Positions 35,797 to 45,382 of a DNA stretch of 64,000 bases are shown in pieces. Under the pieces are notes generated by a model. The model ran no database searches. It was not told where the DNA came from and worked only from the letters and a program-made list of their open reading frames with translations. Each line of letters starts with the position of its first letter. Position 1 is the first letter of the stretch. The translations under genes and the position numbers were made by a program. The stretch comes from an uncultured Rubripirellula sp. (lineage in GTDB: Bacteria > Planctomycetota > Planctomycetia > Pirellulales > Pirellulaceae): contig CALJHC010000027.1 of NCBI GenBank assembly GCA_938075415.1, forward strand, positions 24,750 to 88,749, read 5' to 3'.

Positions 35797-37071
35797 ATGC
35801 GTCGAACACTTTTTCTGATTCCACACGAAGCGTTTGGATTGCCGGTTTTCGGAATCGGTTGGGTTTTGATAGCGTTGGCATGTCTGGTTGTGTTCCGCTG
35901 CTACGTCGGTGTCCGCCGCGGTAACTCACTTGCTTCAATTGTTGGTTCTGAGGGGTTACTTTGGGGGATTTTTGCCGCGGTGGTGGTATTGATGCTACCT
36001 CGCGTTGAGCTGACCAATCTTGATGGACAGCCTGTTGGCATGGCGATTCGTGGCTATGGGATGATGCTGTTAGCTGCGATCACCTCGGCGGTTGCACTTG
36101 CGGCCCATCGAGCAAAACGAAAAGGAATTGATCCCGAAATCATCCTTTCGATGGCCCCATGGGCTTTTTTTGGCGGAATCTTGGGTGCTCGAGTCTTCTT
36201 TGTCATTCAATACCGCGACCAGTTCATTGGATCGACGCTGGGTGAAACGCTGGGAAACATGTTGCGTTTCACCGAGGGAGGTTTGGTGGTTTACGGTTCG
36301 TTCATCGGTGGCTTTTTAGCGGTCGCATTTTTTGTGTTTCGGCATCGATTGAGTCTTCTGCAACTCGGCGACGTGATTGTGCCTTGCCTGTTTCTGGGAC
36401 TGTTTCTTGGCCGAATCGGATGTTTATTCAATGGCTGCTGTTACGGTGGTCGCTGTGAAGACGCAAGCTATGCCCTGCGTTTCCCACCTCGCAGCCCGGT
36501 CTACGAGCGGCAGCTCAGGAGCGGCGAACTATTGGGTTTTCGATTCGACCAAACGACGATGAAAATCCAATCGGTTGAGGGTGGGACACTCGCGGATCTG
36601 GCAGGTATCAAGGTCGATTCAAAACTAGATGCCCTAGCGGAGGATCCCACTTTTCTGGAGATGGCTCCACGCAATATTCCAAGCGAGGAGGCGAGGCTTG
36701 GAATCTTTGCAACGATCGATGGAAAACGTTATCAATGGGGCCCTGATGTTCTGCCCAAAACGGCATTGCCCGTTTATCCGGCTCAATTGATTAGCAGTTT
36801 CTCTGGATTGTTGATGTGTCTTGTGTTGTGCGGGCTGTCAAGGTTTTCGATGCGAGATGGAATGTTAATGATGGCCGGTTTTTCAGCCTACGCAATCATG
36901 CGTTTCGTGTTGGAATTAGTTCGCGTGGATGAATTGGGGCAATTCGGCACCAAATTATCGATTTCCCAGATCGTCAGTCTAATAGTCCTGGCAAGCTCAG
37001 TTGTTGGTGCCCTTTGGATCAGGGTGACTCATCGACCAGTCGCCGAGAGTGTAAAATCTGCCGGGGAGTGA
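35797..37071 (+). CDS. lgt: Prolipoprotein diacylglyceryl transferase with a large insertion
   Basis: Transfers diacylglycerol from phosphatidylglycerol to the lipobox cysteine of prelipoproteins in the inner membrane. 424 residues against the usual 260-300. Conserved Lgt motifs: RGYGMMLL (about 85), GGILGARVFFVIQYRD (about 126), EGGLVVYGSFIGG (about 160) and GRIGCLFNGCCYGGRCED (about 205). The extra length is an insertion at about 233-322, before PVYPAQLISS; it looks PDZ-like (VEGGTLADLAGIKVDSKL). The following methyltransferase gene starts on or just after its stop. Confidence 0.93.
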   Translation: MRRTLFLIPHEAFGLPVFGIGWVLIALACLVVFRCYVGVRRGNSLASIVGSEGLLWGIFAAVVVLMLPRVELTNLDGQPVGMAIRGYGMMLLAAITSAVALAAHRAKRKGIDPEIILSMAPWAFFGGILGARVFFVIQYRDQFIGSTLGETLGNMLRFTEGGLVVYGSFIGGFLAVAFFVFRHRLSLLQLGDVIVPCLFLGLFLGRIGCLFNGCCYGGRCEDASYALRFPPRSPVYERQLRSGELLGFRFDQTTMKIQSVEGGTLADLAGIKVDSKLDALAEDPTFLEMAPRNIPSEEARLGIFATIDGKRYQWGPDVLPKTALPVYPAQLISSFSGLLMCLVLCGLSRFSMRDGMLMMAGFSAYAIMRFVLELVRVDELGQFGTKLSISQIVSLIVLASSVVGALWIRVTHRPVAESVKSAGE

Positions 37072-37145
37072 TGACTCAAAGCCATCGAATTCTTAGCTCG
37101 CTCGATACCATTGGAGGATCGAATGATTGCTCGAAGGTTTCATTC

Positions 37146-37874
37146 ATGAAAAAGCGGGACTTGCAGCCAGAGTTAATGGATGATCCTGATTTGCCTGAGC
37201 AGGATCATCGTTGGGCGTTGAAAGGCCTGGCCCGTCTGAATCGATTCAGTGGGGTCGAGGGTTTAATGTTTCGAGCGATCCGTCGAATCGCGAGGTCACG
37301 AGCAGATGGAAAGCTATCGTTGCTTGACGTCGCAAGTGGCTCGGGAGACGTGCCCATCGGCTGGGTGCGTCGTGCAGAGAAGGAAGGTTGGCGGCTGGAT
37401 GTCACGCTGGTGGATAATCGCCAAGTAGCGTGTGACGAGCAGCAGAGGATTGCAGGAAAAGTGGGAGTTTCGGTGAAGTCGCTGCAATGTGACTGCCTGA
37501 GGGAAACCTTGCCATCTGGTTTCAACGTTGTCACATCATCGCTTTTTTTTCACCACCTGAATGACAGCGAAGTGTTTCAGTTATTGCAGGCAATGCAATT
37601 GGCAAGTTCCGGCAGTATGGTGCTTTGCGACTTGGAGAGATCAAAAATTAATTTTGCGTTGGTTGCATTGGCATCAAGATGCCTGACGCGTTCGCCGGTG
37701 GTTCACTATGACGCGTTAGCGAGCGTGCGGGCTGCTTTCACAATCGATGAATTTGGTTCCATCGCAAGATCAGCCTTGGCAAGGCCGGTGCGAATTCAAC
37801 GTGCAGTCCCTTGTCGGTTTCTGGTAACCGTCGATGAAGTGGCAGCTGAGGAGCGAATTCCTGCGTTTGTTTGA
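37146..37874 (+). CDS. Class I SAM-dependent methyltransferase
   Basis: 242 residues from ATG 37146, preceded by AAGG at 8 bases. An alternative ATG at 37071 overlaps the lgt stop (TGATG) and would add 25 residues. SAM motif I is LLDVASGSGDVPIGW; later motifs are VTLVDNR and NVVTSSLFFHHLNDSEV, similar to the UbiE-like group. Substrate unknown. In other bacteria similar proteins sit with type III polyketide synthases and FAD oxidoreductases; here an oxidoreductase gene follows after 358 bases, but no polyketide synthase is present. Confidence 0.85.
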   Translation: MKKRDLQPELMDDPDLPEQDHRWALKGLARLNRFSGVEGLMFRAIRRIARSRADGKLSLLDVASGSGDVPIGWVRRAEKEGWRLDVTLVDNRQVACDEQQRIAGKVGVSVKSLQCDCLRETLPSGFNVVTSSLFFHHLNDSEVFQLLQAMQLASSGSMVLCDLERSKINFALVALASRCLTRSPVVHYDALASVRAAFTIDEFGSIARSALARPVRIQRAVPCRFLVTVDEVAAEERIPAFV

Positions 37875-38232
37875 TAAACGATTAGGTTTTGGGCATCGGT
37901 ACGCACAGTGACTCGCAGTGAGTCCTCGTATCGTTCAATCGACCTGTCTGACTGATCGAATCTCTCCCAAAGTGTGATTTTTCAATCAACCCCAGTGCAT
38001 GGTTAAATCGACTTTCGGGACAATCTTTTGAAACGCTATTCAAGGATTGGAGGTTGACTCAGGGGATGATTGACGGGTTAGGTGTTCGAGTTTGCCGTCA
38101 GGGACTTTCACGCGACTGATTCTTTCGAGTGAACCTGTTGAATTGATCGGTTGAAGGTGCAGCATGAACACTCGTCGTGGTTGGCAACGTAGGTAAGTCG
38201 TTTTATATCATCGGAGTGAGGATCCTATTTCA
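37875..38232. other. Spacer, nothing recognised
   Basis: No supported frame. Probable promoter region for the FAD oxidoreductase gene. Confidence 0.5.
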
Positions 38233-39354
38233 ATGCAACGCCCAATATTGGTGATCGGAGGTGGAGTTTCGGGATGCAGTTGTGCTTTGCGTTTACGACA
38301 GCATGGCTTTCCGGTGCACTTGGCCGAAAAAGCGGTTTTCCCGCGTTCCAAGGTATGTGGTTGTTGCATCGGGGGAGCCGGGGTAAGCGTGTTAGAGCAG
38401 CTTGATTTAAGTGATTGGTCACTGGAGCACGGTGTGCCCATGGAGCGATGGTTTGGTTCGCTTGGTGGCCAGTGTGTCGAGGTCCCTCTGCAGGCAGGGC
38501 TAGCGATTTCCAGAGAGAAACTAGACACCGAAATGCTGGAGCGAACTCGATGTTCGGGCGCGATTGTTATGTCACCGGTCACTGCATCCATTGATGCGAT
38601 TGATCGCCACGAGGTAAACGTCCGTTTAGTGAGTCCCGATTCTGGAGAGACCTTTGAGCGTTACGGTTTGGTGGTCATCGCGTCGGGGCTTAACGCATCC
38701 GGTTCAAGCCGGTTATTGCCTTGGGAGGTTCAGCCTCATGGTCCTTTTGGAATATCGTTTACCGCACAGGCCACGCGGCTTTCCACCGGTGTGATTGGTA
38801 TGGCTTGTGACGCGGATGGCTATGTGGGTCTTGTTCGCCTGGAACATGGGCGGGTGGACGTTGCCTCGGCATTACTTTCTGGTTCGAAGGCCAAGGGGCT
38901 TGGTGATTCGGTCGCCCGTGTTCGAGCGATCCTTCAACGAAGTGTTTTACCGTTCAACGAGATCACCGACCTTTCTGATGCAATGGTCACACCGCCATTG
39001 CGACGTTCCCGAGTTGCGGGTGTGGGCAGGTTACTGGCCATTGGGGATGCCTCGGGCTACGTTGAACCATTCACTGGAGAGGGAATGACCTGGGGGATGA
39101 TGAGCGGTGTGGAGGCCGCCGATTTGATCGCGCTTCGACAAGATGATCTCGACGAAATTGGCGATCTCTGGCGTGGGCAGCAGAAAGCATTGCTTGCGTC
39201 TCGACGCAGGGTTTGCCGTATCATGACCAGCTTGCTTCAATCCTCGATTGCACGAAAGTTTGGCGGTGCTGCTCTCTCAAAATTCCCCTCCCTGGCGTCA
39301 CCGGTGGTGGCCCACCTGAATCGAGCATGGAAACCCTCGTACGGGGGCAAGTGA
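38233..39354 (+). CDS. FAD-dependent oxidoreductase (geranylgeranyl-reductase/FixC-like)
   Basis: 373 residues. N-terminal FAD-binding Rossmann motif ILVIGGGVSGCSCALRLRQ, with GFPVHLAEK ending in the ribose-binding acidic residue. A second FAD motif LLAIGDASGYVEPFTGEGMTWGM (about 275-297) is typical of the group containing p-hydroxybenzoate hydroxylase, geranylgeranyl reductases and FixC. The CGCCIGG segment after the first motif matches sequences seen in this family's FAD contact. Substrate unknown; placement after a methyltransferase hints at modification of a lipid, quinone or polyketide. Confidence 0.88.
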   Translation: MQRPILVIGGGVSGCSCALRLRQHGFPVHLAEKAVFPRSKVCGCCIGGAGVSVLEQLDLSDWSLEHGVPMERWFGSLGGQCVEVPLQAGLAISREKLDTEMLERTRCSGAIVMSPVTASIDAIDRHEVNVRLVSPDSGETFERYGLVVIASGLNASGSSRLLPWEVQPHGPFGISFTAQATRLSTGVIGMACDADGYVGLVRLEHGRVDVASALLSGSKAKGLGDSVARVRAILQRSVLPFNEITDLSDAMVTPPLRRSRVAGVGRLLAIGDASGYVEPFTGEGMTWGMMSGVEAADLIALRQDDLDEIGDLWRGQQKALLASRRRVCRIMTSLLQSSIARKFGGAALSKFPSLASPVVAHLNRAWKPSYGGK

Positions 39355-39715
39355 TTCCGGAAATCTCAGGAGAATGCTGGGTAGCTGGTTGCGAAGGACT
39401 AGGTTGGCGATGTTTTGGTCTGCCTTTGGTGCCCCGCCTGATCGAACCTATCGATTGTTGATGGGACCGAAATTCGAGGGGGAGTCGTTGACCCTTGATT
39501 TTTGCATTTCACCAATATCAGATTCATTGACGCTGACCGTTTTCCTGCCAACGAAAAAATTATTCGTGTCTGTTCTGGGCGATTTTTTTCAGTTGGCACC
39601 CTAGATGGTGATTCGTGAGTGATCGCCCGGGTCGCCGGAATTAGCAGATCCATCGGTGCCTGTCTGATCAACTCTGATCTATGCCGGATTCCGTCCGGTT
39701 TGGTAAACGGGACGT
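39355..39715. other. Spacer, nothing recognised
   Basis: 361 bases; a plus-strand frame at 39374-39604 is short and unconvincing. No other signal seen. Confidence 0.45.
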
Positions 39716-41047
39716 ATGAGCGAGAAAAAGGAAATCACATCGAAGTCAGATGTCAGCTTTCCGGGGCTGGATGCTCTGAGAGGGTACGCCGCCTTGGGGG
39801 TGGTTTTGCTGCACTGCTGTGTTCCCTACATGAATCCAAAGGTTCCCGGTCTCGCATGGTCCGTAGAGGATTCGCCCCATTGGGCGGCTTCACTGATTTT
39901 CTGGTCGATTGAACTCTTCATCATGCCGGTATTTCTACTGCTGGCGGGATACTTTGCTTGGGGGTCGTTGGTTCGATCTGGATCGAAAAGACTGGTTACC
40001 TCACGTGCAAGGCGATTGTTGGTTCCGTTGGGTTTTGGCATGGTTGTCATCTTGCCGATCGACCTCTACGTGTGGCTGGCGGGGTGGGTCGCTGACGGCA
40101 AGATCCCGCTTCGCAAGTTAAAAAGTCTGAAATTCGCCGACGGGATCGATCAGGACCTCTGGGGCCTGAGTCACCTTTGGTTTCTGCAGTACGTTTTTCT
40201 GTACGTGCTGATATTGGCCGGAGCATATTTCCTTTACCGGCGAATCGAGATTCTTGCTCGCTATCGCCTTTCGGCCACCCTCTGCGTCGTCATGCTATCC
40301 GCAATGGGTTGCCTGACCTTATTCATTCATCCCGAGGTAGTGTGGGGCTTTCAGCACCGTTTTTATCCAGTGCTGAGTAAATGGCTGTACAGTGGACTGT
40401 TCTTCGCCGGTGGAGCGTTGGTGGCTTTTTATGATCCGAGATTAACTTGGATTGCCGCAAAGGTTTATCGATCCTCTGGACTTGCTTTGGCGTTTTCTAT
40501 TTCTGCTTTGTTGTTAGGGCAATGGCATCTTCGTGGCGGTGATCATCAATTCGCAACCATGATGCTAGCGGTAACGACCTGCGCAGCGGCCGCCTTGATT
40601 ACGGTTAGTTTCGTTGGATTGGCTGCGAAAGTTCGGGGTCGACTGCGGTGGCAGCTCCAATACCTCGCTGCAGCGTCATTTTGGATTTATCTGATTCATC
40701 ATCCAATTCTCGGTTTGTTACAGGTCGACCTAAAATGGTTGCTTCCCAACACGTCCTCTCTGCTGAAGATTGGTCTCGTTTTTGCCGCCAGTCTTTCACT
40801 TTCTCTGGTCAGCTATGAAGCGTTTATACGCAGGACCCTATTGGGACGCATTCTGGGTTTTCAATGGCAAGAGAATCGATCGTTGGTTAATTTACAGACG
40901 ATGCAACCCAATGAAGCTGAAGAGCCACAGATCTTTGCTTTACCAAGTTCGTTAACGCCAGAATCACAAAAGAATCACAACGGTGCGGCTCATCCATCCC
41001 AAAATGACTGCTCGAAAGCGAAAGGTCCTGTTCGTCGGGTCGCCTAA
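39716..41047 (+). CDS. Acyltransferase 3 family membrane protein (OpgC/OafB-like)
   Basis: 443 residues with about ten membrane helices. Signature start FPGLDALRGYAALGVVLLHCCVPYM contains the RxxA and essential His of acyltransferase-3 proteins. Later segments include ELFIMPVFLLLAGYFAWGSL, ARRLLVPLGFGMVVILPIDL, LWFLQYVFLYVLILAGAYF and FWIYLIHHPILGLLQV, matching the family's HxxL/LIHHP pattern. These enzymes transfer acyl groups such as acetyl or succinyl to glycans, lipids or antibiotics. The C-terminal tail (about 60 residues) is cytoplasmic and polar. Substrate unknown. Confidence 0.9.
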   Translation: MSEKKEITSKSDVSFPGLDALRGYAALGVVLLHCCVPYMNPKVPGLAWSVEDSPHWAASLIFWSIELFIMPVFLLLAGYFAWGSLVRSGSKRLVTSRARRLLVPLGFGMVVILPIDLYVWLAGWVADGKIPLRKLKSLKFADGIDQDLWGLSHLWFLQYVFLYVLILAGAYFLYRRIEILARYRLSATLCVVMLSAMGCLTLFIHPEVVWGFQHRFYPVLSKWLYSGLFFAGGALVAFYDPRLTWIAAKVYRSSGLALAFSISALLLGQWHLRGGDHQFATMMLAVTTCAAAALITVSFVGLAAKVRGRLRWQLQYLAAASFWIYLIHHPILGLLQVDLKWLLPNTSSLLKIGLVFAASLSLSLVSYEAFIRRTLLGRILGFQWQENRSLVNLQTMQPNEAEEPQIFALPSSLTPESQKNHNGAAHPSQNDCSKAKGPVRRVA

Positions 41048-41334
41048 TTGAATCAATGAGTTTCACGAGGTGGGGTTGATTGAAATGTCTGTTCGAGCCG
41101 ACTCATTTATCGTTAGCAATCATCAACAATCGTTGCAGTGCCTTTCAGCATTCGTGTATCGTTCGGTTGGTTGCCCGTCTATGATTAATCGCCGATACCG
41201 GATGGTCGGTTTTCGAACCCTCTTTGACTCGCTAGAGTTAGCGTGCCTGAGCCGAATTCAGAAATTATTTTCAGATAGATTTTCGTCGATTAATTTTTTA
41301 TCAACTAGCAACGTCTTTGATCATGGGAGTGAAG

Positions 41335-42375
41335 ATGTCAAAGGGACTCTACACTCAAGGTATGTGTGTGTTGATGCGGGAATCGGTGTCTTTGGAGCTG
41401 ATCCAAGAGCAACTGAAGCAATTTGAATATGTGGGTTCACATGAGTCGATGGAGGATGATGATTCTCCCTGCACGCTGGTGTACCGTTTTCGGGAGGATG
41501 TGCGTGGTCATCTTCTCGTGACCCCAGTCGGTGTTCCTTGGCCAGACGACATGGGTGATCCTGACGAGAACCCGGAACGATTTTTGTCGTGGTCTCTCGG
41601 GCAGTATGGTCCCCTTGCCTATTCCGGTTGTCTCGACCGTGCAATGGATCAATCGTGGGGATGGGAAGATCCCAGTGAGGAGGTGCCGCGTCATCAGGCA
41701 CAGGTAAGATTCCTCATCAGTTATGTTTTGGGTCTGGAGGAATCCTCGGAAGATGACGAGGAGGTTCCACTCATTCCGGATGGGTACGATGCGATCGCCG
41801 AGTTGCATTTTCTCACCAAGGCAGTCTCAGCTGTTCTGGAGTTACCCGAGGCGATTTGTTATTTCAACCCGGGTGGTGAAGTGCTTCGTGATGAAGACAG
41901 CCTACGCCAGGGTTTAAATCAGGCATGGGCCAAGGAACTGCCACCACTTGATGCATGGACAAATATCCGGCTATTTCGAGTGGCTGATGATGATTGGTCA
42001 GTGATGGACACGGTCGGCAACGAACAGTTTGACCGGAACGATTTTGAAGTGGTTTATCCCGTTGATCGATTTCCGGTAGAAGAGATCGAACGTTTTCTGC
42101 GGGCGTGTTCTCTGCACCAACTTAAGAATGACGTACCGATCAGCGAGGGCGATACCGCCGAGGGAATCGGTGGTGTGGACTGGGTCGCTTCGGAAAGGTC
42201 CGAGTCATTATCCGATCCACCAAGGCGAACCATTCGCTGGTATCCAAAAATTGGAAAGCTGCCACCGGAATCCGTCATGTCTGTGGGCGACAAAGAGGTG
42301 GACGACGAATTCGATGACTGGGATGAACTGGAGCCGGATCTTCCCGATTCAATTGACGATGACGAAATGGAATAA
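41335..42375 (+). CDS. DUF4261-like protein with acidic tail
   Basis: 346 residues from ATG 41335, preceded by GGAG at 5 bases; six residues upstream in frame are discarded. Globular part begins MSKGLYTQGMCVLMRESVSLE; the stretch VPRHQAQVRFLISYVLG followed by YDAIAELHFLTKAVSAVLELPEAICYFNPGGEVL is reminiscent of DUF4261. Strongly acidic throughout, ending WDELEPDLPDSIDDDEME. No signal peptide, so cytoplasmic. DUF4261 proteins have no established function. No operon partner; the next gene is on the opposite strand. Confidence 0.7.
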   Translation: MSKGLYTQGMCVLMRESVSLELIQEQLKQFEYVGSHESMEDDDSPCTLVYRFREDVRGHLLVTPVGVPWPDDMGDPDENPERFLSWSLGQYGPLAYSGCLDRAMDQSWGWEDPSEEVPRHQAQVRFLISYVLGLEESSEDDEEVPLIPDGYDAIAELHFLTKAVSAVLELPEAICYFNPGGEVLRDEDSLRQGLNQAWAKELPPLDAWTNIRLFRVADDDWSVMDTVGNEQFDRNDFEVVYPVDRFPVEEIERFLRACSLHQLKNDVPISEGDTAEGIGGVDWVASERSESLSDPPRRTIRWYPKIGKLPPESVMSVGDKEVDDEFDDWDELEPDLPDSIDDDEME

Positions 42376-42496
42376 CAAAGACTGCACACGAAGCGAGCTT
42401 CGACGTTTCGTGGTTCATTTTTATCTTGTGCTCTGAAACACGAGACTCACTAACGGAATCAACGTGTTCGGACGATCAGGTATTCAACGTCGCGGA

Positions 42497-43423
42497 TTAT
42501 TCCACCTGTATTGGACTGCTGAAGTTACTTGGTTTTAATGCAAGAACTGAGCATTGCAGGTTGCTCAGGATTTGTTCTGCTGAATTACCGGTGACGATGC
42601 CCGCAATCCCGGACCTGGCCACGGTGCCCATGACAACCAGATCGACATTTTTTGCTTGAGTGAATTGAGTGATTGCCTCCTCTGGATCGCCCTTGATAAC
42701 ATTCGAGGATACAGGAGCTTCAGTGTTGGAAGCAATGAATGAATGGAACTTCTCTTGAACTGCTTTTTCAGTATTCCGTTCAATCTCCTCGAATTGTTCT
42801 TGGCCGAGTCGTCCCTTAAGCATCTGCTCATTCCAGATGGACCAAGTGTGGATGGCAGAAAGCTGTCCGTCGTGGTAGCTGCTGATTGCATCAGAAAGCT
42901 TCAGTACACGTTGATTCAGCTCTGCGTCCATTGCATCATCGGACGATGTATCCAGGCACGCGAGGACGTGTTTGAATTTGGGCGTTGTGCTTTTGGAAAC
43001 CAACCAGACAGAGCAGGGGCATTGTCGAAGGAGTCGTGAGCCGGTGTTTCCAAAGAATGAACCACTCCGGCTGTCAGCACCTCGCGCAACACGCATCACG
43101 AGATCGTGCTGGTTTCGGATCACCTCGCGAATGATTTCAACGGAGGACTTACCCTCAAGGACTTTCGTCTCGACGGAGATCCCTTGGTCACGCAATGGGG
43201 CTGCAAGGCTTTCCAGAGCTTCGGCTTTTTCCTGAACGAGAAGATCGTGTAGATGTTGATGGTCGGTCATCGTCAGTCGTACCGTCCATGGGAACTCTGA
43301 TGCGGTATCGACAATCTTTAGCTTCCCTCCGCTATTTCGCGCAATCTCCGCTGCCTTGTCGACGATCGGATGCTCAGGAAGTCGTGTGTCGGTTGCAACC
43401 AGGATATGCTTGAATTCATTCAT
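42497..43423 (-). CDS. Universal stress protein with two UspA domains
   Basis: 308 residues, a tandem Usp protein. Domain 1 about 1-145 (KHILVATDTRLPEHPIVDKAAEIAR; RGADSRSGSFFGNTGSRLLRQCPCSVW). Domain 2 about 150-300, ending with the ATP-binding pattern VMGTVARSGIAGIVTGNSAEQIL, close to the canonical Gx2Gx9G(S/T). The first domain's version is longer and less regular. Cytoplasmic, typically induced by stress and binding ATP or related ligands. A single gene between convergent and same-strand neighbours; no promoter picked. Confidence 0.93.
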   Translation of the reverse strand: MNEFKHILVATDTRLPEHPIVDKAAEIARNSGGKLKIVDTASEFPWTVRLTMTDHQHLHDLLVQEKAEALESLAAPLRDQGISVETKVLEGKSSVEIIREVIRNQHDLVMRVARGADSRSGSFFGNTGSRLLRQCPCSVWLVSKSTTPKFKHVLACLDTSSDDAMDAELNQRVLKLSDAISSYHDGQLSAIHTWSIWNEQMLKGRLGQEQFEEIERNTEKAVQEKFHSFIASNTEAPVSSNVIKGDPEEAITQFTQAKNVDLVVMGTVARSGIAGIVTGNSAEQILSNLQCSVLALKPSNFSSPIQVE

Positions 43424-43663
43424 TGAAAATCAGATGGTGAGAGATGCGTGGTGTTCGAATACAAAAGGTGATCACTTTGGTGGTCCTCCAAAAGTATCAA
43501 ATCAAGCCGTGGGTTTACTTCAATCTTAAGGTTTACCTCAGCGAAGCTCGCGAAATCCACCCGTTACATGGACCGAATTGGTGAATCACGCTGAGACACT
43601 TGGTGGAGCGTTAAGTCTCGTTGAATGAGGCGGTGTTGACTCCATGTCCTCAACAAAGCTGGC

Positions 43664-44668
43664 TTACCGAAGTCTCACGCGGCAGAGGTGTGCATCGGCT
43701 GTAATGTACAGTGTTTTTTCGTCCGGACTCAATGTGCAGTTGCTGGTTCGTCCACCGGTGATGAATCTGCCGAGCAATTCACCTTGGGGGCTAATGATGT
43801 AGATTCCACCTGGTCCACTACCAAAGATGATTCCACTGGAATGAACCGTCAGCCCATCGGGTAGACCGGGGAACTCACCCATGAATGACTTGGCATCATA
43901 CAGTTTTTTTCCCATTGCCAAACTTTTGTCATTGTTGATTTCAAACGACATCCAAATCGGATTGCTGGGGTCGCTTTGCGCAACATAAAGCGTTTGCTGG
44001 TCAGGTGACAATCCAATTCCATTTGGGCGGTCGAGTTGGGTACTTAGTAGCGTTAACGATCCGTCAGGATCAATCCGATAGATGCCGCAAAAATCAAGTT
44101 CGCGGCGATTGTCCAATTCGCGATCTGGTAAACCGTACGGCGGGTCGGTGAAATAAATCACACCATCTCTATCAAATGTCAGATCATTCGGACTATTGAG
44201 TCGCTTTCCCTGGTAGTGATCAACCAACGTTCGTTTTCCACCCTGCCTGGTCAATACCGAAACCCGTCGATCACCATGTTCACACAGCGTTAGCCGACCG
44301 TCTGGGGCAACTGCAAGCCCGTTGGATCCGGGCTCGAGACCATAATACGCAACCCCGGTGTACCCACTCGGGCTCATGAAAGTTTCGATACCGACCGAGG
44401 GTGACCACTTGAAAATGGTGTTGCGAGGAATGTCCGAGAAAAGAAGGTGCCCGTCACTTACGTCTCCGATCCAGACAGGACCCTCCGACCAGGTAAACCC
44501 CTTCGCAAGGATTTCAATTTTTGTATCTGGGGTAATGAATTGATCCAGACCGGTGCTATGCGATTCGATTCGTCCTAGTGTGCCTAAATCATTACCCAAA
44601 GAGGTTATTGGCTGGAACATCGTTGTGCAGGTTGCCATAACGAACAACCAATAAGCCAAACATCGCAT
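43664..44668 (-). CDS. Exported SMP-30/gluconolactonase-family protein
   Basis: 334 residues. Signal peptide at residues 1-25 (MRCLAYWLFVMATCTTMF), with GGAG six bases before the ATG. Six-bladed propeller motifs of the SMP-30/LRE group: FTWSEGPVWIGD (metal Glu), GSNGLAVAPDGRLTLCEHGDRR, LNSPNDLTFDRDGVIYFTDPPYGL (metal Asn), RPNGIGLSPDQQTLYVAQS (metal Asp region). Members hydrolyse sugar lactones such as gluconolactone; planctomycetes carry many exported copies. Substrate not determinable here. Confidence 0.93.
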   Translation of the reverse strand: MRCLAYWLFVMATCTTMFQPITSLGNDLGTLGRIESHSTGLDQFITPDTKIEILAKGFTWSEGPVWIGDVSDGHLLFSDIPRNTIFKWSPSVGIETFMSPSGYTGVAYYGLEPGSNGLAVAPDGRLTLCEHGDRRVSVLTRQGGKRTLVDHYQGKRLNSPNDLTFDRDGVIYFTDPPYGLPDRELDNRRELDFCGIYRIDPDGSLTLLSTQLDRPNGIGLSPDQQTLYVAQSDPSNPIWMSFEINNDKSLAMGKKLYDAKSFMGEFPGLPDGLTVHSSGIIFGSGPGGIYIISPQGELLGRFITGGRTSNCTLSPDEKTLYITADAHLCRVRLR

Positions 44669-45382
44669 GTTTCACTCCGAAGGGTTTTGAGAGTCGAGGT
44701 TTTGAAGGTAAACACCCCGTTTCAGAATTATTGCAACGGAATAAGGTTAGTCCCGCGTGCAATGATTAACGCTGCCAAGTTTTCATGGGTCATATCTGAC
44801 GCCGCTGGACTGTGGTTGTATCCGCGCTTCCTACACTTTTCAACTTGCGTCTCAATACGAACACGTTCTTCTCGCTGTGAATGACTGTCTGGAAAAGAAT
44901 CCCCTCGTTGCGTGAGGCCGGCCTCACGTGATCCCAAACCGCCAAAACAGCACCCAATCAAATCAGCATCATGTTGCCAGAAACCGAGTGTTTTAAAACG
45001 GATGTTGTCTGATCATCACCATTTTGTGGTGGCTGGTTTGCAATCAAGCGGAAGGGCTGGTGACATTCAACGCTGCAAAGCGACGTTGCGTGGTCGGTTC
45101 ACCAATTAATTTTCAATGGGAATGGATCCGATGGTCATGGAAAATGTTGTCCACATTTTGGGGTACTCGGAAACCGCTTCCGATTAGCGACCGTCTCGGG
45201 GATCGGGATGACTGCGAAGGCAAGTTTTAGCTGGGCGGGAATCTCCACCGTCGGGCCTCGGATTTATCCGTCGCAATCTGGCTTGGGGAGACGCGCTAGA
45301 GGCGTTAAACACAAGATTTTGAAGCAGGCGAATTACCTCAATTGTCCTCAAGTTGGATGATGGAATTGATTGAGGGTTTGGT
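44669..45382. other. Spacer, nothing recognised
   Basis: About 710 bases with only short, unconvincing frames on both strands. Carries the upstream region of the SMP-30-like gene. Confidence 0.45.

Noticed and set aside
37071..39354. Methyltransferase and FAD oxidoreductase as part of a type III polyketide cluster
   Set aside because: No polyketide synthase is present in the window; upstream is lgt. The link is only an analogy.
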